Source of the DNA: Candidatus Peribacteria bacterium RIFOXYB1_FULL_54_35
Lineage (GTDB): Bacteria; Patescibacteriota; Gracilibacteria; Peribacterales; Peribacteraceae
Assembly: GCA_001787755.1 (NCBI GenBank)
Contig: MFYJ01000014.1
Coordinates: 108,252 to 172,251 of the forward strand
DNA: 64,000 nt
Direction of reading: 5' to 3'
Shown piece by piece: positions 1 through 5,757 of this stretch. Position 1 is the first letter of the stretch. The number at the start of each line of letters is the position of its first letter. Below the pieces are notes generated by a model. It saw only the letters and a program-made list of their open reading frames with translations. It was not told where the DNA came from and ran no database searches. The translations under genes and the position numbers were made by a program.

Positions 1-378
1 TTCGGCGACGGTCGGTCCAGCGTGCGCCCCACTCCTCCGCGCAGCGGCACCGGTACCTCGCAGGGAGTGAGCGTGGCAGAACCTGTGCTCCTCTCTCCTC
101 CCAAGTCGCTCACGCTTGTGCAGTTTGGCGATATCATTGATCTGCGGGTGCAGACACCTCCCGTGGAAGAGCTTGATCCTCCTAATCTCAGGCTTGCAGT
201 GGTCAATGCGGGGGGAGCCAACGAAGAGGAGCTCCTTGATATCGACGAGGGCGTGGGGACGTTCTCCCGCCCCTGGAAAGCGCGGAGTACGGGTTTCTTC
301 ACCATCCGGCTCTTCTCCCAGGGCAGGGACGGTACGGTGAAAGAATGGGATAGTGTCGGGCCATTTGAGGTGCGGTGA
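1..378 (+). CDS. C-terminal part of a beta-rich protein (partial, cut by window edge)
   Basis: The frame is open from base 1 to the TGA at 376-378, so this is the 3' end of a gene that begins outside the window. The visible 125 residues are rich in beta-formers and Gly/Pro/Thr, with no transmembrane stretch or cysteines. They end in a strand-like pattern (TGFFTIRLF, then VGPFEV) that resembles the last strands of an immunoglobulin-like domain of a surface protein. I cannot name the family. An internal GTG at 22 exists, but nothing supports a start there. Confidence 0.6.
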   Translation, partial: FGDGRSSVRPTPPRSGTGTSQGVSVAEPVLLSPPKSLTLVQFGDIIDLRVQTPPVEELDPPNLRLAVVNAGGANEEELLDIDEGVGTFSRPWKARSTGFFTIRLFSQGRDGTVKEWDSVGPFEVR

Positions 379-521
379 ATCGTGAAGGGCAAACCTTCGG
401 TTTTCCCCTCACGGACACCCTTTTCCCTCAGAGGTTGCGCTCCAGGCGGGCGTAGCCCGCCTTCGCGCGTTTGTTTCATTTGCAGAAGTACAGGACAACA
501 GGACAAGTTGAGCATGAGCTT

Positions 522-1268
522 TCAGCCAAGGGCTGCAGCCACCTCGTCCGCTATGTTTGCATTGGTATGCACTTCAGACACATCGTCGTCTTCCTCCACG
601 ACCTCAATAAAATCCATCAGTTTCTTCGCCGTTGCCGCATCTGTGACAGGCACTTCCTGCTTGGCAACGTACTTCAAACCTGCCTCCCGAATCTCACATC
701 CGTTCTCCTTGAGCACGTCCCGCGCCTTGTTCCATCTGGCTGCGCTTGTTGTCACCGAGATGATGTCTCCCGTTTTCTCTATATCCTCTGCCCCGGCATC
801 GATGAGTGCCAGCTCGGCAGCTTCCGAGAGGTTTCCTCTTGCGATCACCACGCCTTTCCGGTCGAACATGAACATCACTGCACCGCTCTCTGCCCATTTC
901 CCCCCGTTCTTCTCAATGGCAGACTTCACATTGCTCAGTGTGCGTTTTTTATTGTCTGTGAAGCACTCGATAATGCATGCAGCGCCACCTGGTGCGTAGG
1001 TTTCGTACACTACTTCCTCTGTTGCTTCCCCCTTGAGTTCTCCCGATCCTTTCTTTATTGCGCGGTCGATATTTATGTTCGGCACATTGTCCGCTTTCGC
1101 ATTCTCTATGGCGGTTGCGAGCCGGGGATTCATGCCTGGGTCTCCACTTCGTCCTTCTCTTGTAGCAATTTCAATCAGCTTGGCATGGCGCGTGAAGATT
1201 TTGCCGCGCTTTGCATCGGCAGCTCCTTTCTTATGCTTAATGCTGTGCCATTTAGAATGACCCGACAT
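522..1268 (-). CDS. yebC: YebC/PmpR family regulator/translation factor
   Basis: This is a 248-residue protein with the family's diagnostic N-terminus (MSGHSKWHSIKHKK) and the following KRGKIFTRHAK and NPRLATAIENAK blocks; its length is normal. YebC/TACO1 proteins are cytosolic. Members have been described as DNA-binding regulators and, more recently, as factors that relieve ribosome stalling at proline stretches. The three-domain fold is complete, with an acidic C-terminal part (VVEEDDDVSEVH). It lies downstream of rpsF-rpsR on the same strand but is separated by about 210 bases of repeats, so it is probably a separate unit. No Shine-Dalgarno sequence is obvious. The assignment is secure; the molecular role is not. 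Confidence 0.95.
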   Translation of the reverse strand: MSGHSKWHSIKHKKGAADAKRGKIFTRHAKLIEIATREGRSGDPGMNPRLATAIENAKADNVPNINIDRAIKKGSGELKGEATEEVVYETYAPGGAACIIECFTDNKKRTLSNVKSAIEKNGGKWAESGAVMFMFDRKGVVIARGNLSEAAELALIDAGAEDIEKTGDIISVTTSAARWNKARDVLKENGCEIREAGLKYVAKQEVPVTDAATAKKLMDFIEVVEEDDDVSEVHTNANIADEVAAALG

Positions 1269-1304
1269 ACTTAACCTGGGAAATAAGGAGTAATTGTTGC
1301 TCTT

Positions 1305-1367
1305 GCCCTGAGCGAGGAGCCCTCTGATGGCATGTGGTGCAGGCTTTGCAACGAGTCGAAGGGTGCC
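1305..1367. repeat. GAGC/GTCGAA-core palindromic repeat, core split
   Basis: The left part GCCCTGAGC (1305-1313) and right part GAGTCGAAGGG (1353-1363) match the two halves of the palindrome family seen throughout this window. About 40 unrelated bases separate them, as if the core had been interrupted. The arms CCCT/AGGG are complementary. Confidence 0.5.
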
Positions 1368-1392
1368 ATTTACTGTGACCGGACATACAGAA

Positions 1393-1482
1393 CGGAAAAT
1401 GAAAAATTGAAATGAAAATTACGCAGGATGCTTAAGATAGCCTATCATGCATTTTCTATTTTCCATTTACTATTTCGAATTA
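1393..1482. repeat. Inverted word array (word GAAAAT) at the rpsR stop
   Basis: Iterations of GAAAAT/GAAAT on the left face ATTTTC/ATTTC iterations on the right. On the minus strand the rpsR stop context GGAAATAA is the first unit of the right arm, followed by CGAAATAG, TGGAAAATAG and so on. It could fold as a long imperfect hairpin after rpsR; there is no classical U-tract terminator. Confidence 0.6.
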
Positions 1483-1716
1483 TTTCCGGTAGGCCAGCAT
1501 GCACATGAAGCGTGCCCGCTCTACGGCAGTCTTCAGCATCTTCTGGTGCTTGAGGCACACACCGGTGTAGTAACGCTGGCGGATATTCCCGAAGTAATCG
1601 ATGAAAGGCTTCATTATGGGGTAATCCTTCCAGTCGATGTACTGGGCATCCTTCTCACAGAAGGGGCACTGCTTGAGGCGGGGATCGGAACGGCGCTGTT
1701 GCTTTTGATGGCTCAT
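1480..1716 (-). CDS. rpsR: 30S ribosomal protein bS18
   Basis: The protein has 78 residues with the bS18 core (DYFGNIRQR and a basic C-terminus). It retains a zinc-ribbon-like set Cys17-x2-Cys20 and Cys54-x2-His57, i.e. the C+ form of this protein. It binds the platform of the small subunit as a heterodimer with bS6. It follows rpsF by 8 bases on the same strand. No ssb gene lies between rpsF and rpsR, unlike the common rpsF-ssb-rpsR order. No Shine-Dalgarno sequence precedes the ATG, so it is probably translated by coupling to rpsF. Confidence 0.97.
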   Translation of the reverse strand: MSHQKQQRRSDPRLKQCPFCEKDAQYIDWKDYPIMKPFIDYFGNIRQRYYTGVCLKHQKMLKTAVERARFMCMLAYRK

Positions 1717-1724
1717 AGGGGCGG

Positions 1725-2288
1725 TTAGAGAGTGATCTCGTCATCCGAGATGATCTTTTCCAATTCTTGGGTGAGCTTCTCTTCTTCGATGGGTGTGATC
1801 TTCTCCACTATGTCCTTCTTCTGTTCTGTGGCACGCTTTACCTGTCTTTTTGCCTTATCCGCTACTCTCTTCTGCAGGGCTTCCTCTTTCTCGCGCCTCT
1901 TCCTCTCTGCATCTGTTTCACGAGTCTTGAGCCACCTCTCGTACTCCTCAGAAAACTTCACGACCTGGTACCCTTTCGGCGGTTTCACAATGAGGTGGCG
2001 CAGGACGTTGGGAATGATGCGCAGCGCCTCATCCACTTCCTTGAGCTTGCTCGGGTCCATATCGTAGTAGAAGACGGCGTAATTTCCCTCGCTGTGCCCC
2101 CCGATGTTGTAGGCGAGACCACGCTTGCCCCAGGTGTCCTTCTCCATGAGTTTCGCATCGGCTTCCTTCAGTAGTTCCTCTATCTCTTTCAAAACCTGCT
2201 GTTCCTCTTTCTGGCTGATGCTTGCAGGGTAGAGGACAGTGATTTCGTACACGCGTGTGTCTTCCGATGATGGCGCGAGCAATGGCAT
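1725..2288 (-). CDS. rpsF: 30S ribosomal protein bS6 with long charged C-terminal tail
   Basis: The start is placed at the ATG at 2288, because the upstream in-frame codons are not S6-like. The first ~110 residues are a normal bS6 (YEITVLYPASIS, WGKRGLAYNI, NVLRHLIVK). About 70 further residues form a highly charged, probably helical extension rich in Lys/Glu (blocks such as RKRREKEEALQKR), so the protein is ~187 residues against the usual ~95-135. Long acidic/basic S6 tails occur in some lineages; their function is unknown. It is first gene of an rpsF-rpsR unit driven by the promoter at 2362-2391, with a hairpin in its leader. Confidence 0.93.
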   Translation of the reverse strand: MPLLAPSSEDTRVYEITVLYPASISQKEEQQVLKEIEELLKEADAKLMEKDTWGKRGLAYNIGGHSEGNYAVFYYDMDPSKLKEVDEALRIIPNVLRHLIVKPPKGYQVVKFSEEYERWLKTRETDAERKRREKEEALQKRVADKAKRQVKRATEQKKDIVEKITPIEEEKLTQELEKIISDDEITL

Positions 2289-2320
2289 AGTTGATTCGTG
2301 GGTGAACCCCGTACCACTCA

Positions 2321-2334
2321 CCCGCCGAGGCGGG
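2321..2334 (-). promoter_or_regulatory. Hairpin in the rpsF leader
   Basis: CCCGCC and GGCGGG with a 2-base gap form a compact stem within the ~65-base predicted leader of rpsF. bS6:bS18 autoregulatory leaders with CCG-containing stems are known in many bacteria; whether this is one is conjecture. Confidence 0.35.
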
Positions 2335-2361
2335 CTCGGGTACGAGGGAATCAGGGCTGCG

Positions 2362-2391
2362 ACTGTACTTTAGGCTCCTATGCAGCGTCAA
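2362..2391 (-). promoter_or_regulatory. Promoter of rpsF-rpsR
   Basis: On the minus strand a -35 TTGACG (2391-2386), an 18-base spacer and a -10 TACAGT (2367-2362) predict transcription from about 2355, giving a leader of ~65 bases before the rpsF ATG. Confidence 0.6.
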
Positions 2392-2470
2392 GAGGATTGA
2401 ATACGAATTATGGGCTGAACGGATTTCATAGGTGGGGAGCTTGCAGTTCCCTGAAAGGTGAATTTGATAG

Positions 2471-2499
2471 TTGACAAAACAACAATATAATTTTATACA
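2471..2499 (+). promoter_or_regulatory. Promoter of the DUF3841 gene
   Basis: Consensus -35 TTGACA (2471-2476), 17-base spacer, -10 TATACA (2494-2499), in an AT-rich stretch just upstream of the ATG at 2523. The leader would be about 17 bases, without a Shine-Dalgarno sequence. Confidence 0.65.
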
Positions 2500-2522
2500 T
2501 TAAAACCAATTCTCTTCTCAAC

Positions 2523-3110
2523 ATGACAGTGCAGCAGTGCGAACGCATCTGGACCATCCATGACGAGGCTGCATGGAAGCACTTTGAACAGAACGGAGTT
2601 ATGAAGGGAGATGGGCGTCGTGTCATCCATGATTATCGTCCGGCATACTACTGGATCATGGAGCAGATGCGGCAACGCATCCCCGGCTACGGAGGCGGGT
2701 ATCCTGTTTGGGCATGGCCACGCTGGAAGCGCAGGTCCCCCAAGCCTGATCCCCACGAGTGCACGAGGTATCCATCCGGGGCACAGGGAGTTGTTGTGGA
2801 GTGCGAGGTTCCCTGTGATTCCATTCTCAAAAGCGATCATGAGCTTTGGCATATTATCCTTTCCGGCCAGTATCTGGGTGCCTCTGAGGAGGAGGAGATG
2901 GAATGGGAGCAGCGTGAACTCTCGGGAAATGTTGCCCATGATGTGCTCGAGCAGGAACGACGCAGGAGCTGGGAGAAAATATTTCATCTCACCAATGATC
3001 GTGGGGATCCAAAGTGGCTTGGCAGTGCAGACTCATGTGCGGTCCAGGCTGTCATTGAGCAAATACTGCTTGATCAGGTACGGAAGGTGGAGTGGTTCAC
3101 TGCACGGTGA
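2523..3110 (+). CDS. DUF3841 family protein
   Basis: The 195-residue soluble protein begins with the DUF3841 pattern: an IWTIHD opening, an AAWKHFEQNG block, the AYYWIMEQM helix and then YPVWAWPRW, with two more conserved-looking parts (DHELWHIIL and a C-terminal WEKIF). There is no signal peptide or transmembrane helix. DUF3841 has no established function, and its aromatic-rich core suggests a ligand or nucleic-acid binding fold (inference). It has its own strong promoter and stands alone between the rpsF operon and tRNA-Thr, both on the opposite strand. The second in-frame Met lies well inside the first motif, so the ATG at 2523 is the likely start. Confidence 0.85.
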   Translation: MTVQQCERIWTIHDEAAWKHFEQNGVMKGDGRRVIHDYRPAYYWIMEQMRQRIPGYGGGYPVWAWPRWKRRSPKPDPHECTRYPSGAQGVVVECEVPCDSILKSDHELWHIILSGQYLGASEEEEMEWEQRELSGNVAHDVLEQERRRSWEKIFHLTNDRGDPKWLGSADSCAVQAVIEQILLDQVRKVEWFTAR

Positions 3111-3163
3111 AGTTGTGGCCGCATCCATCATGGTGTAGCCGATTGTTGTAAGACGAAGACAAA

Positions 3164-3238
3164 TGGAGCCGCCCGCGGGAATTGAACCCGCGACCCCCTC
3201 CTTACCATGGAGGTGCTCTACCCCTGAGCTAGGGCGGC
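3164..3238 (-). tRNA. tRNA-Thr (anticodon GGT), CCA encoded
   Basis: On the minus strand the acceptor GCCGCCC pairs with GGGCGGC. The D arm GCTC/GAGC, the anticodon stem CCTCC/GGAGG with loop ATGGTAA (anticodon GGT) and the T arm GCGGG/CCCGC with TTCAATT are all intact. The discriminator T is followed by an encoded CCA (3166-3164). Confidence 0.95.
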
Positions 3239-3473
3239 ATTGTTTCATGGGATGATGGAATGAACAGATTCTCAACCGAGCAGTGCTCTTTATCACGCCC
3301 CGCTTCGCGGGGCTGGGCCCTGAGCTAGGGCGGCGTTATCCTGTGGGATGGTGGAATGAACAGATTCTCAACCGAGCAGTGCTCTTTATCACGCCCCGCT
3401 GTCATCCTGAGCGCAGTCGAAAGACGCGGGGCTGGGCCCTGACCTGCCTGTCGGCAGGCAGGGCTAGGGCGGC
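3225..3473. repeat. Displaced copies of the tRNA-Thr 5' end in a ~96-base tandem repeat
   Basis: The 5' end of tRNA-Thr (CTAGGGCGGC as read on the plus strand) plus ~65 bases of its upstream flank are repeated at an offset of 96 bases, ending at ~3334. A third copy of the tRNA end lies at 3464-3473. The link between units is a hairpin GCCCCGC-TTC-GCGGGGC (3297-3313). In the next unit (3393-3432) the same arms hold a 26-base loop carrying the TGAGCGCAGTCGAA core. Confidence 0.85.
3443..3462. repeat. 20-base palindrome cleanly inserted in a tRNA-end copy
   Basis: CCTGCCTG-TCGG-CAGGCAGG sits between CTGA and GCTAGGGCGGC in the third copy. The second copy (3320-3334) reads straight through without it, so this is a clean insertion of a perfect palindrome. 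Confidence 0.75.
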
Positions 3474-3551
3474 AATATTTTCATGGAAGGAAACCTGCGG
3501 TTTCCTCTCATGGGCTCTCCTTCCCTTTATTCGGAGTCGCTCCAGCGAAAT

Positions 3552-3568
3552 CCTGAGCTTGTCGAAGG
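3552..3568. repeat. GAGC/GTCGAA-core palindrome
   Basis: CCTGAGCTTGTCGAAGG: core GAGC..GTCGAA with short CC/GG arms, in the gap upstream of the sufU stop. Confidence 0.6.
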
Positions 3569-3640
3569 GTTCCGCTTCGCGACTTTTTATTGGTGAAAGA
3601 ACGCACTGCGCAGTCTACTCATTTCCACTGGTGCCTCCAA

Positions 3641-4054
3641 CTATTCTTCATCAATTTCCACGGTCTTCAGCCATCCCTGCACCGGAATTTTTCGGTACAC
3701 GTTGAGAGTGTTCTTCAGCGTGTGCAGGCAGAGGAGCGCGCACTTGAATCTGCGCGGTCCCACGGGAATACCAAGGAGATCGTAGACATCTTTCTGCCCG
3801 AGTGCGCCTGCTTTTTCCAGAGTCATTCCTCTCACTTCTTCACTCAGCATGGACATGCCGGCCTGGCTGATGGCGCAGCCCGCTCCCTGCCATGCGATCT
3901 CTGCGATGCGCCCGTTTTCAATGTTCATCTGCACAGTAAGTTCATCGCCACAGGCATGGTTTGCTTCCGTATGGGTGATGGATGCCTCCTGCAAATCGCC
4001 TTTGTTCTGCGGAGCCCGGTAGTGAGCGAGGATGTTCTCTGCGTAGAGGTCCAT
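3641..4054 (-). CDS. sufU: SufU/IscU-type iron-sulfur cluster scaffold
   Basis: This 137-residue protein has the NifU N-terminal fold. It has Cys35 in the ACGDEL motif, Cys60 in GAGCAIS and Cys105 in RFKCALL, the three cluster/zinc ligands of the family, plus Asp37. The insertion typical of zinc-dependent SufU (about 18 residues between the second and third Cys, here 45 residues apart with GMTLEKAG) is consistent with SufU rather than IscU. It would receive sulfur from SufS, encoded upstream on the same strand after a 173-base word array. No sufB, sufC or sufD lies in the window. Start ATG at 4054; no Shine-Dalgarno sequence. Confidence 0.92.
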   Translation of the reverse strand: MDLYAENILAHYRAPQNKGDLQEASITHTEANHACGDELTVQMNIENGRIAEIAWQGAGCAISQAGMSMLSEEVRGMTLEKAGALGQKDVYDLLGIPVGPRRFKCALLCLHTLKNTLNVYRKIPVQGWLKTVEIDEE

Positions 4055-4106
4055 GTGTGCGGATTATGAGTGAAGGATGTGGAATTTGGAATGATTTGCT
4101 CCTTGT

Positions 4107-4230
4107 GAGCTTGTAGATGGTAGTTTGTAGTTTGTAGGTTGTAGCTTGTAGGAAATCCCAAATACCCAAAATACAAATACAAAATATGAGGCTACAACCT
4201 ACCACCTACCACCTACAAACTAACTAGCTA
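4107..4230. repeat. Inverted word array (TTGTAG / CTACAA) starting at the sufS stop
   Basis: TTGTAG/TTGTAGC iterations at 4109-4152 face CTACAA/CTACCAC iterations at 4190-4230, around a spacer of AAATCCCAAATACC-like words. On the minus strand the sufS stop reads CGGTAG and is followed by GGTGGTAG, GTGGTAG and GTTGTAG, so the stop codon is the first unit. The same word class recurs at 28103-28199. Confidence 0.75.
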
Positions 4231-5448
4231 CCGCAAAAGGTCCAGTGCTTTCTGCATTTCCACTTTCAACGTCTCCAACTCTTCGGCTGTGTTGTACATG
4301 CCTATGGAGAGCCGTGTCGTGGCCGGCACGTTGAGCCTTTCGTGGAGCGGCTGCGTGCAGTGGTGTCCCCCTCGCAGGGCGATCTGCTGCTGCCCCAGAA
4401 TGTCCGTGAGGTCATGGGGGTGCACGCCGTCTGCCACGAAGCTGATGCAGCACGAGACGGCATCGGCATCCTTCGGCCCGAGAATGGTGAGTCCTTCCAC
4501 TTTTCCGAGGAGTGTCAGTGCTTTCTGTATCAGTGAGCGCTCGTATGTTTCTATGTCCTTCCATGGGAACTGTTTCATCCATTCGATCGCCGCGGCGAGA
4601 CCGATTGCCTGCGCAATGGGCGGAGTGCCCGCTTCGAATTTCTGGGGAGGTTCTCCCGGGGAGAACCGGTCGGTCTTCACCTCATGAATCATCATGCCGC
4701 CTCCGAGGAAAGGAGGCATTTCTTCCAGGAGATCACGCTTGCCATAGAGCACGCCAATACCGGTTGGTCCGTAGAGTTTGTGGCCGGAGAATGCAAGGAA
4801 GTCACAGCCCAGTGCCTGCACGTCCACCGGGTGGTGGGCGATGAGCTGCGCGGCATCCACCAGTGTCCTGGCACCGGCATCGTGTGCCATCCGGATGATC
4901 TTCTGAAGGTCCGGCCGTACCCCAAGCACATTGCTCTGTCCTGTGATGGCGACGAGTTTCACCTTCCCTTTCCCGAGAATTTTTTTGAGGCTCTCCATCT
5001 TCAGCCGGCCGGCATCATCCATCTCCATCCACTCTACGGCAATGTTCCTGCGTTCCTTCAGCTGGAGCCAGGGCACGATATTGCTGTGGTGTTCGAGGGG
5101 CGAGAGCAGCACAGTGTCTCCTGCCTGGAGGTTCTGCTCCCCCCATGCACGGGCGACAAGGTTGATGGATTCGGTGCAGTTCTTCGTGAAGACGATCTCG
5201 CGGGGATACTTCGCATTGATGAATGCGCCTACTGTCTTGCGGGCTTCTTCGTAGCGGAGCGTGGCCCGTTCCGTCAGTGCGTGCATACCGCGATGCACGT
5301 TCGCGCAGTAGGTGCGGTAGTACTCGTCCATCGCTTCTATGACCGCGTCCGGTGTTTGTGCGGTGGCGGCGCTGTCGAAATACAAGGGGGCATCTTTCCC
5401 TGCGAACACCGAGAATTGCCGCCGCACCGCCTGGACATCGAGTGCCAT
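4228..5448 (-). CDS. sufS: SufS-type cysteine desulfurase
   Basis: Class V aminotransferase-fold PLP enzyme that mobilises sulfur from cysteine for Fe-S assembly. From the ATG at 5448, which starts the conserved MALDVQAVRRQF, it has ~406 residues. Visible features: FDSAATAQTP near the N-terminus, EHHSN, the PLP-binding SGHKLYGPTG with Lys224, and the catalytic RGGHHCTQP loop with Cys364 of the SufS (group II) type. The upstream ATG at 5466 would add only MLPWAS. The gene stands before sufU on the same strand, fitting a two-gene SufSU pathway. Its stop codon seeds the TTGTAG word array. Confidence 0.94.
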   Translation of the reverse strand: MALDVQAVRRQFSVFAGKDAPLYFDSAATAQTPDAVIEAMDEYYRTYCANVHRGMHALTERATLRYEEARKTVGAFINAKYPREIVFTKNCTESINLVARAWGEQNLQAGDTVLLSPLEHHSNIVPWLQLKERRNIAVEWMEMDDAGRLKMESLKKILGKGKVKLVAITGQSNVLGVRPDLQKIIRMAHDAGARTLVDAAQLIAHHPVDVQALGCDFLAFSGHKLYGPTGIGVLYGKRDLLEEMPPFLGGGMMIHEVKTDRFSPGEPPQKFEAGTPPIAQAIGLAAAIEWMKQFPWKDIETYERSLIQKALTLLGKVEGLTILGPKDADAVSCCISFVADGVHPHDLTDILGQQQIALRGGHHCTQPLHERLNVPATTRLSIGMYNTAEELETLKVEMQKALDLLR

Positions 5449-5494
5449 AGAGGCCCATGGTAGCATGTTTGGTGCCTCTCATGCCTCTTTACAT

Positions 5495-5650
5495 ACCCCT
5501 TCGTCCGCCCTTCGGCTGATCTGCGCCCTGTGGACTATGCTAGGCAGTAGCGCTCTGGGCGGACTACGGGGCACTCTCCTCCGTCTGCTGGCTTCCCACT
5601 TCGCTCTTCGAGTTTCGAGGGACAGGTCGGACGGGCAGGCAAGAGGAGGA
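5495..5650. other. Palindrome-rich intergenic segment
   Basis: Between sufS and the next gene I see no credible ORF. The stretch contains GC-rich inverted segments, for example CGTCCGCC against GGGCGGAC, and a CTCGAA..GAGCGAAG-like part resembling the dispersed palindrome core. I cannot define element borders. Confidence 0.35.
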
Positions 5651-5757
5651 AGTAACTGGTTCTCTGGGATAGTCGCTTTTCCATTGCAACCTGGTATCAG
5701 GTGTTTTCTGTTTTTTTCTCTGCTAGGCTTGCTCAGGTTTACTGCGTCCCCTTTCCT

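Noticed and set aside
4107..4230. Repeat arrays considered as CRISPR
   Set aside because: Units are 5-12 bases, degenerate, without equal-length unique spacers, and arranged as inverted halves; no cas genes are present.
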